Shown: positions 17,356-26,209, numbered from the stretch's first letter. The stretch: DNA of 57,891 nt from Opitutales bacterium (GCA_020831585.1 JAFIGE010000009.1:1-57891); one strand, 5' to 3'. The notes: generated from the sequence alone by a model not told the origin. Translations and numbers: made by a program.

Positions 17356-18375
17356 TCAATCTATCCTGGGGCGGCCTGCGCAAAGACCGTCGCCCAACAG
17401 ATCCTCCCCCTCTGCGGAAGCGGCCTGCACCGGATCGTTGGTTGCCGTTTGCTTAGCCGCCCCCCGGCCCATCCAGCGACTTACAAAGGCCTTCGTGCCG
17501 ATCACGGCCCCGCGCGTCATGTAGCGCAGGCGGCAACGCAGCAACTGGGCTCTGGAAAGCTCGCCGCCCGCTTGCAGGACCGCCTCAATCTCCTCTTTGC
17601 CAAACACCGCCCCTTTCCCTGGGGCACTGCCCGCCACATAGAGATAGCGCCGATACGCCGCTGCCACCTGTTCCAACGATTCCGCATGCTTCCCCGCCAA
17701 GTGCGCAAAGAGACGATATCCCTTCAGCCCCAGCCGACTCCCGGCGGCCTCTCCGTAACCGCTCCAGCGGTAGTCCTTCGGATCCCCCACGATCCCCGCC
17801 CGCACCGCATTCAGATCAATATAGGCCCCCACCGCCCGCAATGCGGCCGCCGAATCCTCCACGAGCACGCTATGAAAGCGGTCCTCCCAGAGAGTGCCCA
17901 CGCGGTCATGGGCGCGGTTAAAGAGGATTGAAAAGCGCTGTTTGAGCAGCTTCACAAACATCGGCAGCGAAGCCATTCGCTCCATCAGCAGAGACCGCAT
18001 CCGCGTGCGCACCTCCCCGCCCGCCTGCAGAGCCAGCCCGATACGGAAAAGCGATAACGGCTGGTGTTTGCGCTCACTGCCGTAGATCAGGGCGGCGCGC
18101 TCCAGCAGCTCGCCATCGCTCAGCTCACCCACCGTTCCCGGCACCCGCACAAGCAGGTGGAAGTGATTGTCGAGGATGGCAAAAGTGAGCACATCCACCC
18201 CGCAAAAGCCCGCCACCCGCCTGAGCAGATCCCGGAAAGCCTCCTTCTCCGTCTCACCGAGCACAAACGCCCGCCAATTGATCCGGCTCACCACGTGGTA
18301 GCAGCTCTCAACTTTTTTCCGCACAATGCGGGGCACCCTCCGCCCCTTCGGTGGAATCAGATGCATATTGGACAT
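17356..18375 (-). CDS. REP-associated tyrosine transposase (RAYT), second subfamily
   Basis: An HUH Y1 transposase of about 340 residues. Landmarks: YHVVSRINWRAFVLGETEKE, the HUH variant DNHFHLLVRVPG, LKQRFSILFNRAHDRVGTLWEDRFH, and AYIDLNAVRAG with the presumed catalytic tyrosine. The C-terminus (LRCRLRYMTRGAVIGTKAF) matches the window-edge fragment at 1-164 but not the RAYT at 8905, so at least two subfamilies coexist. The frame extends to 18402, but that part is composed of a direct repeat of GGGGTATGTC, so MSNMHL at 18375 is preferred. It follows ybeY on the same strand. Confidence 0.85.
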   Translation of the reverse strand: MSNMHLIPPKGRRVPRIVRKKVESCYHVVSRINWRAFVLGETEKEAFRDLLRRVAGFCGVDVLTFAILDNHFHLLVRVPGTVGELSDGELLERAALIYGSERKHQPLSLFRIGLALQAGGEVRTRMRSLLMERMASLPMFVKLLKQRFSILFNRAHDRVGTLWEDRFHSVLVEDSAAALRAVGAYIDLNAVRAGIVGDPKDYRWSGYGEAAGSRLGLKGYRLFAHLAGKHAESLEQVAAAYRRYLYVAGSAPGKGAVFGKEEIEAVLQAGGELSRAQLLRCRLRYMTRGAVIGTKAFVSRWMGRGAAKQTATNDPVQAASAEGEDLLGDGLCAGRPRID

Positions 18376-18397
18376 ACCCCCAACCTGACATACCCCA
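18371..18397 (-). repeat. Direct repeat GGGGTATGTC at the RAYT start
   Basis: GACATACCCC occurs at 18371-18380 and again at 18388-18397 (GGGGTATGTC twice on the minus strand, 7 bases between). The repeats straddle the proposed start of the RAYT gene. They may be a binding site for the transposase or a tandem target, and they argue against the upstream ATG at 18402. Confidence 0.4.
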
Positions 18398-18437
18398 AAC
18401 AAAGCACAAGCAAAAACCAGGAATTTTAGAAGATCGA

Positions 18438-18902
18438 TTATGGCTGGAGGGTGAAGGGGGGGAGGGCTTGGGCGGTGCGGACGGCCAGGAGAAGGGTGGT
18501 TTCGTCGGCGCGCATGCGGGCGGTGTCGGCGGGGGTGCGGTCGTCACGCCCGGCGAGGTGGAGGCAGCCGTGGATGAGGTAGAGGGCAATCTCCTCGCTG
18601 AAGGGGGTTTCGTGCTGGCGGGCGGATTCGAGGGCGACGGTGGGGCAGATGGCGAGGTCGCCGGCGTGGTCTTCGTCTTCGTCGCCCGGGAAGGTCATGA
18701 TGTCGGTAGGGGTGGGGTCATCGAAAAACTCGCCGTGGAGACGGGCGGACTCTTCGGGGGAAACGAAGGCAATGGCGAGGGTGCCGGGAGGGATGTCCTG
18801 TCCAATGGGGTGGGCGTCGAGGACGGCGAAGAAGCGCCGGAGGGCATCGTCGGACCACACGAATCCGGGCACATGGGAGACAACTTCGATGGTACGGCTC
18901 AC
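18438..18902 (-). CDS. ybeY: Endoribonuclease YbeY (16S rRNA maturation)
   Basis: A single-domain zinc endoribonuclease of 154 residues, required in many bacteria for 16S rRNA 3' processing and 70S quality control. The motif reads HGCLHLAGRDD (H111, H115, D121). The third zinc ligand, usually histidine in HGxxHxxGYDH, is aspartate here. TDIMTFPGDE is also conserved. It starts with GTG 18902, 12 bases after the pgpH stop, and is last in the HIT-phoH-pgpH-ybeY run. Confidence 0.92.
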   Translation of the reverse strand: MSRTIEVVSHVPGFVWSDDALRRFFAVLDAHPIGQDIPPGTLAIAFVSPEESARLHGEFFDDPTPTDIMTFPGDEDEDHAGDLAICPTVALESARQHETPFSEEIALYLIHGCLHLAGRDDRTPADTARMRADETTLLLAVRTAQALPPFTLQP

Positions 18903-18914
18903 GACGTCTTTGGC

Positions 18915-21470
18915 TTAGCGGTGTGGGGCTGAACCGGGGGTGGGTTCTTGGTCCGCCTCGCCGTCTGAGGAATCGGAGGACGGCGGGTCACCCGATGCCG
19001 GTGGGTGGGCTTCGGCCTTTTCGTCGGTATCTGAGGGGGGAGCGGCGGCCCTGGCGGCGGCTTCGGCGAAGGGGTGGCTGCTCTTGCGGGCGGCGCGCTT
19101 CTTGGCTTTGGCAACTTCGCCTTCATCGGGATATTCCACGCGGGAGTGGAGCATGTTGAGGAGGGTGAAGGCGAAGCTGTCTTTGATGGAGGCGAGTTCG
19201 CGCACGGTGAGGGGGGTGTCGTCGAGTTGGCCGTCTTCGAGGCGTTGGGTGACGATTTTGTCGAGGAGTTCCTCTATGCTTTGGGGGGTGACTTTGCGTA
19301 GGCTGCGTCCGGCGGCCTCGACGGAGTCGGCGAGCATGATGATGGCGCTCTCGGTGAAGTGGGGGCGGGGGCCTTCGTAGCGGTAGGTGTTTTCGTTGAC
19401 GGGGTCGAGTTCGATGCGCGGGGCGTTGGGGCCGGCGGGTTCGGCCACGGGATTCACGCGGGCGCGCTCGAGGGCTTTGTAATAGAAGTATTGGATGAGG
19501 CTGGTGCCGTGGTGCTCGCGGATGACGTCGATGATGACCTTGGGGAGTTTATATTGGCGGGCCATCTGCACTCCTTCTTTGACGTGGCTTTTGATGACGA
19601 GGGCACTCATCGAGGGATTGCGTTCGATGTGGGGGTTGTAGCCGTCGCGCTGGTTTTCGGTGTAATACTCGGGTTTCACCATTTTACCGATGTCGTGGTA
19701 GAGGGCACAGACGCGGCAGAGGAGAGCGTTGGCCCCGATGCGGGCGGCGGCATTTTCCGACAGGTTGGCCACCATGAGGCTATGGTGGTAGGAGCCGGGT
19801 GCCTCGACCTGGAGGCGGCGGAGGAGGGGGTGGTTGAAGTCGGTTAGTTCGAGGAGGGTGATGTCGGTGGTGTAGCGAAAGAGGTTTTCCCAAACGGGGA
19901 GGAGGCCGACGACGATCACCCCGGTAAGGGAACCGGCACCAATGCCGGCGAGGACCTGGAGAATGATCGTGGTCACTTCGACGGCATCGCGTGGCCCGAG
20001 GAAGAGGGCGGCTCCGCCCATGACGAGGCCGGAGAAAAAGCCCGCGCGCACGACTCGTGCGCGCATCTGGATATTGCGGCAATGATATATGGCGACGAGG
20101 GCGGTGAGGTGGCTGGCGATAAGCACCACCACCGAGCTGCCCTGCATCATGGCGTTGAGGACGCCGATGATGGCGGCGGCGAGGATGCCGGGGCCGGTGC
20201 CGAGAAGGATGGTTATGATCATCGGCCCTAGGGCGATGGGCAGGAGGTAGGGGAGCAGGGCGGTGAAGACGGGGAAGGTCTCCGCCATGGCCGTCGTGCC
20301 CAGCTCCAGAACGAGCCGGATGATCCCGAGATTGAAGAGGATGAGGAGGGCGGAAAAGAGGACGAGGCGCCGGTTTTTCGCGAGGGAGATACGCGAGACC
20401 CGCAGATAGAGCGCGGCTCCAATGACGATGACAATGGTGAGGAGGGCGCGCTCGATAAAGACGGACTGGAGGCCGATTTCGGAAGTCTGGGCCTCGCGCA
20501 GGGCACGCCGGTAGTGATCGAGTTGCTCCACCTGCCGCGCGGTGATGCGGGAATTTGGCTCAATTATGGTATCGCCTTGGCGAACGGTTATGCGCACAGG
20601 TGAGAGGGCTGCCTGGGTTTGGGCAATATTGGCCTGGGTGCGTTCTTCGTCGAAGACGATATTCGGGGCGACTCCTTCGCGGAGGATGCGGAAGAGGGCA
20701 ATGGAGACGCCGCGGGAGACATCCAGAGCGGAAAGCTGGATGCGTAGCATGCGCAGGGCCTCGTCGCGCGGCTGAATTTCGACCTGTTCGAGCTGACCGG
20801 TGGCATCGGTGATATTGAAGAGGCGCAGCCCGCCCCCGGTGTCGCTGAAATCGTTTTCTCCGGTATCGTAAATCCCGCGCAGGTGAATGCCTTCGAGGAT
20901 GCGCAGCCCCTCCACGAGGACCTCCGCGCGCCTGGAGGGCGAGAGTTCGCCCAGGAGGAGGGCGAGGTCGTTGGCGTTGAGGTTGTAGGGATTTCGCAAG
21001 TTGGCGGATTGAAGAAACTCCGTTACCGCGGGACCGGTTGCGCGGGTGCGCGCGCCAGCGTTGTCGTTGGCGAGTTGCGCGAAATGCTGACCGGTGGCTT
21101 CGAGGATTTCGCTGAGGTGATCGCGGAAGTTTTCAAACTCGCCCAGATCGATGCGAAAGACGGGGGGCACACGTCGTCCGCGTTCCTCGCGCAGGCGATT
21201 TGTTTCGAGGGCGCTCTCGTATTCAAATCCGATCTCGGCAATGATGCGCGTTCGCGAGACCTGCCCTTCCTGGATGAGCGGGCTGGCGGGCGAGAGGCCC
21301 GCGAAACACACGAGGATAATGAGGACGGTGAGGACGGCGAAGAGGGCGATGTTTCCGAGGCCGCCGCGATCAAACGAAAAGCCCTCCCCGGGTTCGGCGG
21401 GCTTTCCCTGCAGACGGCGGCGCTTTTGCCCCTCCCGTCCCTCCCGCCTCGATTTTTTCATCAACACCAT
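18915..21470 (-). CDS. pgpH: PgpH-type membrane HD phosphohydrolase (c-di-AMP phosphodiesterase family)
   Basis: An 851-residue protein with the 7TMR-HDED arrangement. There is one N-terminal transmembrane helix (NIALFAVLTVLIILVCF), a large extracytoplasmic domain to about residue 330, a block of seven membrane helices, then a cytosolic HD domain containing CALYHDIGKMVKPEYYTENQ and SHVKEG. In Firmicutes, PgpH hydrolyses c-di-AMP. No diadenylate cyclase is in the window, so that substrate is inferred. The C-terminal tail (about 50 residues) is Ser/Glu/Pro-rich and probably disordered. ATG 21470 lies 9 bases after the phoH stop. Confidence 0.9.
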   Translation of the reverse strand: MVLMKKSRREGREGQKRRRLQGKPAEPGEGFSFDRGGLGNIALFAVLTVLIILVCFAGLSPASPLIQEGQVSRTRIIAEIGFEYESALETNRLREERGRRVPPVFRIDLGEFENFRDHLSEILEATGQHFAQLANDNAGARTRATGPAVTEFLQSANLRNPYNLNANDLALLLGELSPSRRAEVLVEGLRILEGIHLRGIYDTGENDFSDTGGGLRLFNITDATGQLEQVEIQPRDEALRMLRIQLSALDVSRGVSIALFRILREGVAPNIVFDEERTQANIAQTQAALSPVRITVRQGDTIIEPNSRITARQVEQLDHYRRALREAQTSEIGLQSVFIERALLTIVIVIGAALYLRVSRISLAKNRRLVLFSALLILFNLGIIRLVLELGTTAMAETFPVFTALLPYLLPIALGPMIITILLGTGPGILAAAIIGVLNAMMQGSSVVVLIASHLTALVAIYHCRNIQMRARVVRAGFFSGLVMGGAALFLGPRDAVEVTTIILQVLAGIGAGSLTGVIVVGLLPVWENLFRYTTDITLLELTDFNHPLLRRLQVEAPGSYHHSLMVANLSENAAARIGANALLCRVCALYHDIGKMVKPEYYTENQRDGYNPHIERNPSMSALVIKSHVKEGVQMARQYKLPKVIIDVIREHHGTSLIQYFYYKALERARVNPVAEPAGPNAPRIELDPVNENTYRYEGPRPHFTESAIIMLADSVEAAGRSLRKVTPQSIEELLDKIVTQRLEDGQLDDTPLTVRELASIKDSFAFTLLNMLHSRVEYPDEGEVAKAKKRAARKSSHPFAEAAARAAAPPSDTDEKAEAHPPASGDPPSSDSSDGEADQEPTPGSAPHR

Positions 21471-21479
21471 GGGCGGAAA

Positions 21480-22496
21480 TCAACGGGTGTGGGACTCGCG
21501 GGGAGAGTGGGCTCCGGTGCGGTCCTGATAAGATTGGTAGGCATCGATGATGCGCTGGACGAGCGGGTGGCGCACGACATCGCGCCCCTCAAAATAGTGC
21601 ATCGCGATGCCCTCCACGCCCTGCAGCACCTTCTCCGCTTCCTTGAGGCCGGAATATTTGTGGCGGGGGAGGTCGATCTGGGTCTTGTCGCCTGTGATGA
21701 CCATTTGGCTGCCCTGCCCGAGACGTGTGAGAAACATCATCATTTGCTCGGGCGTTGTGTTTTGAGCTTCGTCGAGGACCACAAAGGCATTGGAGAGGGT
21801 GCGGCCGCGCATGTAGGCGAGGGGAGCGATCTCGATCTTGGTGTTGCGGTCGTCCTTCCGGTCGGCGTCGAGGCCGATGAGGCGGCGCCCGTCGGTCCGG
21901 CCCAACATGTCGTAAATAGCATCATAGAGCGGCAACAAATACGGTTGAATCTTCTCCGTGAGATCCCCGGGCAGGAAGCCGAGGGCTTCGCCGGCTTCGA
22001 CGGCCGGACGGGTGAGGATGATTCTTTCGACGGTGTCCTGTTGCAGGGCGTTCAACGCGGCGGCCACGGCGAGGTAGGTTTTGCCCGTGCCGGCCGGGCC
22101 GATGCCGAAGACGATGTCGCGCTGGCGGATGGATTGGAGGTAGCGTTTCTGGTTGATGGTCTTGGGAACCACGCTCTTGCGCTTGAATTGAAAGACGAGG
22201 GATTCATCGAAGACCCCGGCGAGTTCCTCCTGGCGGCCTTCGGCGATTTCGCGCAGGGCGTTCAGAAAATCGACGGATGTGATCTGCATGCCGTTTTTGC
22301 GCCCCTTTTCGAGGAGCTCGAAGAGGCGGGTGCCGGTGCCGAGGGCAGCTTCCTCGCCTTCGAGGCGCAGCCAGTCGTCGCGCGTCACTATATGCAGGCC
22401 GAGGAGGCGTTCGGCCTCGCGGAGATTATCTTCATCACCCGCGTAGAGTTCGCCGAGGAGGCGCGGACTTTGGAAGTAGAGGGTTTTTTCAGGCAT
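21480..22496 (-). CDS. phoH: PhoH-family ATPase (YbeZ-like)
   Basis: A 338-residue P-loop ATPase with Walker A GPAGTGKT at 133-140, followed by RPAVEAGEALGFLPGD, a Walker B VVLDEAQN and MVITGDKTQIDLP. PhoH/YbeZ proteins are linked to RNA metabolism and are usually encoded beside ybeY, as here. ATG 22496 directly abuts the TGA of the HIT gene with no gap, implying coupled translation. Confidence 0.93.
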   Translation of the reverse strand: MPEKTLYFQSPRLLGELYAGDEDNLREAERLLGLHIVTRDDWLRLEGEEAALGTGTRLFELLEKGRKNGMQITSVDFLNALREIAEGRQEELAGVFDESLVFQFKRKSVVPKTINQKRYLQSIRQRDIVFGIGPAGTGKTYLAVAAALNALQQDTVERIILTRPAVEAGEALGFLPGDLTEKIQPYLLPLYDAIYDMLGRTDGRRLIGLDADRKDDRNTKIEIAPLAYMRGRTLSNAFVVLDEAQNTTPEQMMMFLTRLGQGSQMVITGDKTQIDLPRHKYSGLKEAEKVLQGVEGIAMHYFEGRDVVRHPLVQRIIDAYQSYQDRTGAHSPRESHTR

Positions 22497-22985
22497 TCAG
22501 GATTGGGTGGAACGCAAGGCTTCCCAAGTGGCGTCAAGGGCCTGCGGAAGGCTGCGGGTTTTCCCGATAACGGGGAGAAAATTATTGTCGCCGTTCCAGC
22601 GGGGCACGATGTGCGCGTGGAGGTGAGTGGGGATGCCGGCTCCACCGGTCCGCCCAATGTTGAAACCAATGTTGAACCCGTCGGGGCGCATGGCTGCCTC
22701 CAGCATATCCTGGGCCCGGATGATGAGTTCCATCAACTCGGAGCGCTCGGCGGCATGGAGGTCCTGCAGGCGCGGCACTTCGCGGTAGGGGATGGCAAGA
22801 AGGTGGCCGGGATTGTAGGGGTAGCGGTTGAGCACCAGGTAACCGGTTTCGCCGCGATACACGATGAGGGCAGCGCGGTCGTCCCCTTGCTTGGGAAGCT
22901 CGGCAAAGGGGTTTTTGTGGCCGCGCTCGCCGTCGGAGGGCGACGTGACATACTCCATCCGCCAGTATGAGTGGAGGATGTCCAT
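22497..22985 (-). CDS. HIT-family nucleotide hydrolase/phosphorylase
   Basis: A 162-residue HIT protein with the histidine triad HLHAHIVPRW and upstream RYPYNPGHLLAIPYREV. The length and NPGHLL motif resemble the Ap4A phosphorylase/FHIT-like group rather than the shorter Hint type. It is first in the HIT-phoH-pgpH-ybeY operon, where dinucleotide polyphosphate turnover next to a cyclic dinucleotide phosphodiesterase is suggestive but unproved. An internal ATG (MEYVTSP) nine codons in is a possible alternative start. Confidence 0.9.
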   Translation of the reverse strand: MDILHSYWRMEYVTSPSDGERGHKNPFAELPKQGDDRAALIVYRGETGYLVLNRYPYNPGHLLAIPYREVPRLQDLHAAERSELMELIIRAQDMLEAAMRPDGFNIGFNIGRTGGAGIPTHLHAHIVPRWNGDNNFLPVIGKTRSLPQALDATWEALRSTQS

Positions 22986-23145
22986 TCAGCAGCGCTTGCG
23001 CGGAGCCCTGCGGAGGGCGCGGCGCGGTGGTCGGCGGTTAGAGACTGGCAAAGGCATGGAAAATTCCACGAAGGAGCAGTTTGCCGGGGCGTATTTCCCT
23101 GTAAAGCGCGAAAGGGCGGGGGGGGAGGCCGGGGGGGCACCCTGA

Positions 23146-24144
23146 TTATTGATGCTCCGGCTTGGGCTCCCGCGCCATGAGGGTGCGGAGGGCGCTTTCG
23201 ACGGATTTGCCCTCGTAAAGGGTTTCGTAGACCTCGCGCAGAATGGGGGCGTCGATCTTGTGCTCGGCGCAGAGTTCATGGAAGCAACGGGCCGTGTGGT
23301 AGCCTTCAACGGTGGTGCCCCCGGCGAGGATCTCGTTGGAGGAGCGCCCCTTGGCGAAGGCTTCGCCGAAAGTGCGGTTGCGGCTCTCCTGACCATTGCA
23401 GGTGAGGACGAGGTCGCCAAAGCCGCTCAGCCCGTAAAAGGTCTCCCGGCGCCCGCCGAAAGTGAGGCCCACGCGCACCATCTCATGGAGGGCGCGGGTG
23501 AGGAGGGCGGCTTTGCTGTTGTCGCCCAGGCCAAGGCCGTCGCAGAGGCCGGCGGCGATGGCGTAGACGTTTTTAAGGCAGCCGCCGAGCTCGACGCCTT
23601 TGACGTCGCTGGTGCGATAGATGCGAAGATCGGGGCCGGTGAGGGCATCCTGAAGGGTCTCGGCCAAGGCGTCGTCCTCCATGCCGAGGACGAGTGCGGA
23701 CGGACGGCCACGCGCGACCTGGGAGGCGAAGGTGGGGCCGCTGATGACCCCGTAGGCGAGGTCGGGCAGATGCTCTTTGACGACGTCTTCCGGAAGACGG
23801 TTTTTACCTGGTTCGAGGCCTTTGCAAAGGGTCACCACCCAGCGCAGGCGGGTGGCTTCGCGGCGGGCTTCGGCGACTGCACGGGCAGCCTCACCGAGGT
23901 GTTTGGAAGCGCTCGCGAGGATGACTCCATCGGCCTCCATAAGCGCGGGGAGGAGTTCGGTGCCGATCTGCAAATCCGGCGGGAGGTGACAACCGGGCAA
24001 ACGGGCGGGGTTTTCCCGCTGGCTCGTCATCGTGAGGGCTTCCTCCATCTCAAAGGAGACAAGCGTGGTCGTGTGACCCGCACGCTGGCAGTGCAGGGCG
24101 AAAGCCGTGCCCCAGGCACCGGAAGGGTAAACGCAAATATTCAT
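23146..24144 (-). CDS. gpsA: Glycerol-3-phosphate dehydrogenase [NAD(P)+]
   Basis: Reduces dihydroxyacetone phosphate to sn-glycerol 3-phosphate for phospholipid synthesis. The 332-residue protein keeps VTLCKGLEPG, the SGPTFASQVARG loop, VELGGCLKNVYAIAAGL with the catalytic lysine, NSKAALLTRALHE and SGFGDLVLTC. The nucleotide loop is unusual: PSGAWG at residues 7-12, where GpsA normally has GAGSWG, so the first glycine is replaced by proline. The ATG at 24144 gives MNICVY; the upstream extension to 24237 has no homologous look. The intergenic region upstream contains two long palindromes. Confidence 0.93.
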   Translation of the reverse strand: MNICVYPSGAWGTAFALHCQRAGHTTTLVSFEMEEALTMTSQRENPARLPGCHLPPDLQIGTELLPALMEADGVILASASKHLGEAARAVAEARREATRLRWVVTLCKGLEPGKNRLPEDVVKEHLPDLAYGVISGPTFASQVARGRPSALVLGMEDDALAETLQDALTGPDLRIYRTSDVKGVELGGCLKNVYAIAAGLCDGLGLGDNSKAALLTRALHEMVRVGLTFGGRRETFYGLSGFGDLVLTCNGQESRNRTFGEAFAKGRSSNEILAGGTTVEGYHTARCFHELCAEHKIDAPILREVYETLYEGKSVESALRTLMAREPKPEHQ

Positions 24145-24250
24145 GGTATGGATTTCGGAACTCCGGGTCTCGGATTTTTCGTGACCATTGAAGAAGAGCC
24201 CGCCGCTACGCGCAAAAGAAAAGTGGGGCACCCGCACCGAGCTTACCGAA

Positions 24251-24282
24251 GCAATAAAATTGTCAGGTGACGATTTTATTGC
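24251..24282. repeat. Long AT-rich palindrome, copy 1
   Basis: A 32-base near-perfect palindrome: GCAATAAAAT (24251-24260) pairs with ATTTTATTGC (24273-24282), and the inner TGTCA-GG-TGACG pairs with one T-G wobble, so all but the central bases are matched. The left 21 bases recur exactly in copy 2 at 24318-24351, in the same orientation. It lies between lipB and gpsA, both minus-strand. Confidence 0.75.
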
Positions 24283-24317
24283 TGCCCGCCAAGTGGAGGG
24301 TTGAGTCGCGCCGATCG

Positions 24318-24351
24318 CGCAATAAAATTGTCAGGTGACAAAATTTTTGCG
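24318..24351. repeat. Long AT-rich palindrome, copy 2
   Basis: CGCAATAAAATTGTCA and its partner TGACAAAATTTTTGCG flank a GG centre, with 13 of 16 positions complementary. The core TGTCAGGTGACA is a perfect 5+2+5 palindrome. It starts 67 bases from copy 1, so the pair reads as a direct repeat of palindromes. Possible roles are a regulator site for gpsA or the ends of a small mobile element. Confidence 0.7.
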
Positions 24352-24425
24352 ACGATTCAGCGATGGGGGGCAAGGCGGGCGCGGGTGATGGAGTTCAGGA
24401 GGGTAAGGCCTTTCAGATCAATGCC

Positions 24426-25088
24426 TTACGGGTTTTCTTTTGAGAGGAGGGGGGCGATTTTTTCCCAGAAATTCTCCGCAAGCCGGCTTTTGACCTCCGT
24501 CGGGTCGGGGGTGTGGCCGAGTTCGCGCGCGAGGGAGGTGATGCTGCCGTCGGTGATGCCGCAGGGCACGATGTGATCGAAGTGCCGGAGATCCGGATCC
24601 ACATTGAGGGCAAATCCGTGGTAGGTGACCCAGGAGGAAACGGCCACGCCGATGGCGGCGAGCTTGCGCTGCCCGATCCAGACGCCGGTTTTCCCCTCCC
24701 TCCGACCGGTTTGGAGGCCATAGGTGGCGAGGGTGGCGATGAGCCCATCCTCAAGGGCGCGCAGATAGGCGTGGAGGTCGCGGTGGGCGCGCAGGCTGAT
24801 GATCGGGTAACCGACAATCTGCCCCGGCCCGTGGTAGGTGATATCGCCGCCCCGGTTTGTTCTTTCGACGGTGATGCCTGCATTGGCGAGGGTGTCCGGA
24901 TCGGCCAGCAAGTGGGATTGCGCACCGGGGCGCACGCCCACCGTGAAGACGGGGGCGTGCTCGGTGAAGACAAGGTGGTCGCCCACCGTCCCGGCCTTGC
25001 GCTGCGCCACGAGGACCTTTTGCCGGGCAAAGGCGTCGGCATAGGCCGTGCGGCCCCAGTCCAGCGTGCGCGCTCCGGGAGGCGGCAT
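24426..25088 (-). CDS. lipB: Octanoyltransferase (lipoate synthesis)
   Basis: Moves octanoyl from acyl carrier protein to the lipoyl domains of dehydrogenase complexes, before LipA inserts sulfur. The 220-residue protein has NRGGDITYHGPGQ, GYPI, RKLAAIGV with the acyl-binding lysine (K142) and PCGITDG with the catalytic cysteine (C176). It starts at ATG 25088, 17 bases after the hflC stop on the same strand, so it is probably cotranscribed with hflKC. No lipA is visible. Confidence 0.95.
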   Translation of the reverse strand: MPPPGARTLDWGRTAYADAFARQKVLVAQRKAGTVGDHLVFTEHAPVFTVGVRPGAQSHLLADPDTLANAGITVERTNRGGDITYHGPGQIVGYPIISLRAHRDLHAYLRALEDGLIATLATYGLQTGRREGKTGVWIGQRKLAAIGVAVSSWVTYHGFALNVDPDLRHFDHIVPCGITDGSITSLARELGHTPDPTEVKSRLAENFWEKIAPLLSKENP

Positions 25089-25105
25089 GGCTCGGGCGGT
25101 TGGGC

Positions 25106-26209
25106 TCAGGGTGCTTCGGCGGGCGGGACGGGCGGAGCCAGATCCCCGGTGCTTCTAAGCAATCCGTAGATGGGCGTATCGGTGCCGAGGACGAGGCGCG
25201 TATTGCCCACGAGGATTTTTTCCAGGGCATCGAGGCGCCGCAGGAAAAGGAAGAATTCGGGGTCGGCATTGAAGGCCTCGGCAAAGATGCGCGTGCTCTC
25301 CGCTTCGGCCTGGCCGCGGATGCGCTGCGAGCGTTCGAGGGCGCTACTCTCGATAATCGCGAGCTCCCGTTCCATTTCCCCCAGCCGTTCTTCGGCGCGC
25401 TGACGACCCACCGAGCGGAACCCGGCGGCGATTTTTTGCAGCTCGGCATTCATTTGTGCGAAGACGTTGGCTTCGATTTCGCGAATATAGCTGAGCTGCT
25501 TCACGAGGATGTCCTCGACCTCGATGCCGAGATCGATCTGGGCGAGGCGGCGACGCACTTCGGCGAGGATGTTTTGCAAGACAATGGGCCGTCCGGCGCG
25601 GTAATTGCCGGCGTCATCGGTGCTCAGGCGGGGGAGGTCGGCACCGAGCGTGCGGAGGGCGTCGGTGTCAATGTCGGCAGCCTCGGCGGCCTCGGAAGCG
25701 ACCTTGATGTTCTCGTCGGCCCGCAAAATCCGGTTGGAGCTGCGCACCACCTCGAAGAGATCAAAGCGGGCAATCTCATCGCGTACGGCCCCTTCAATGA
25801 TACCATTGAGGCGCACGTCCGCCTCCCTGACGGAGCGGGTGGACTCGCGGAATCGGCGGGCGTCGGAGATGCGCCAGCGGGCCGTCACGTCGATATTCAC
25901 GGTGCGGCGGTCGCGCGTGATGGCGGTGGTTGGGTTTCCATCCCAGCGGAGGAGGCGGCGGTCGAATTTTTCCACGTTCTGGTAGGGCATCTTGAAGTAG
26001 AGACCCGCTTCCGTGCGGGGCTCGCCGATGACTTCACCAAACTGGAAGACGAGGGCCTGTTCCCACTCGTTTACGGTGTAGAAACAGAAGTTGGCCACAA
26101 GAATGCCTGCGCCAATGATGGCGAGCAAGGCAACGACGAGGGGACCGGCGGCTCCCTTGCGGGCGCGGGCACGGTCACGTAATGAGGAAAGGGGAAGGCG
26201 GGCGCTCAT
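25106..26209 (-). CDS. hflC: HflC, SPFH-domain FtsH protease modulator
   Basis: A 367-residue protein with one N-terminal membrane helix (about 23-43) and an SPFH/band-7 domain (VNEWEQALVFQFGEV to about residue 250). A Glu/Arg/Ala-rich helical segment follows (AEERLGEMERELAIIESS, RGQAEAES, IFAEAFNADPEFF), typical of HflC. HflK and HflC form a large membrane cage that restrains FtsH. Its ATG overlaps the hflK TGA as ATGA, so the two are translated together. The C-terminus is Pro/Ala-rich. Confidence 0.9.
   Translation of the reverse strand: MSARLPLSSLRDRARARKGAAGPLVVALLAIIGAGILVANFCFYTVNEWEQALVFQFGEVIGEPRTEAGLYFKMPYQNVEKFDRRLLRWDGNPTTAITRDRRTVNIDVTARWRISDARRFRESTRSVREADVRLNGIIEGAVRDEIARFDLFEVVRSSNRILRADENIKVASEAAEAADIDTDALRTLGADLPRLSTDDAGNYRAGRPIVLQNILAEVRRRLAQIDLGIEVEDILVKQLSYIREIEANVFAQMNAELQKIAAGFRSVGRQRAEERLGEMERELAIIESSALERSQRIRGQAEAESTRIFAEAFNADPEFFLFLRRLDALEKILVGNTRLVLGTDTPIYGLLRSTGDLAPPVPPAEAP

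Noticed and set aside
20883-22970. A 695-codon open frame on the plus strand opposite pgpH and phoH
   Set aside because: The minus strand carries clear motifs of PgpH, PhoH and HIT. The plus frame is low-complexity, a shadow of GC-rich codon positions.
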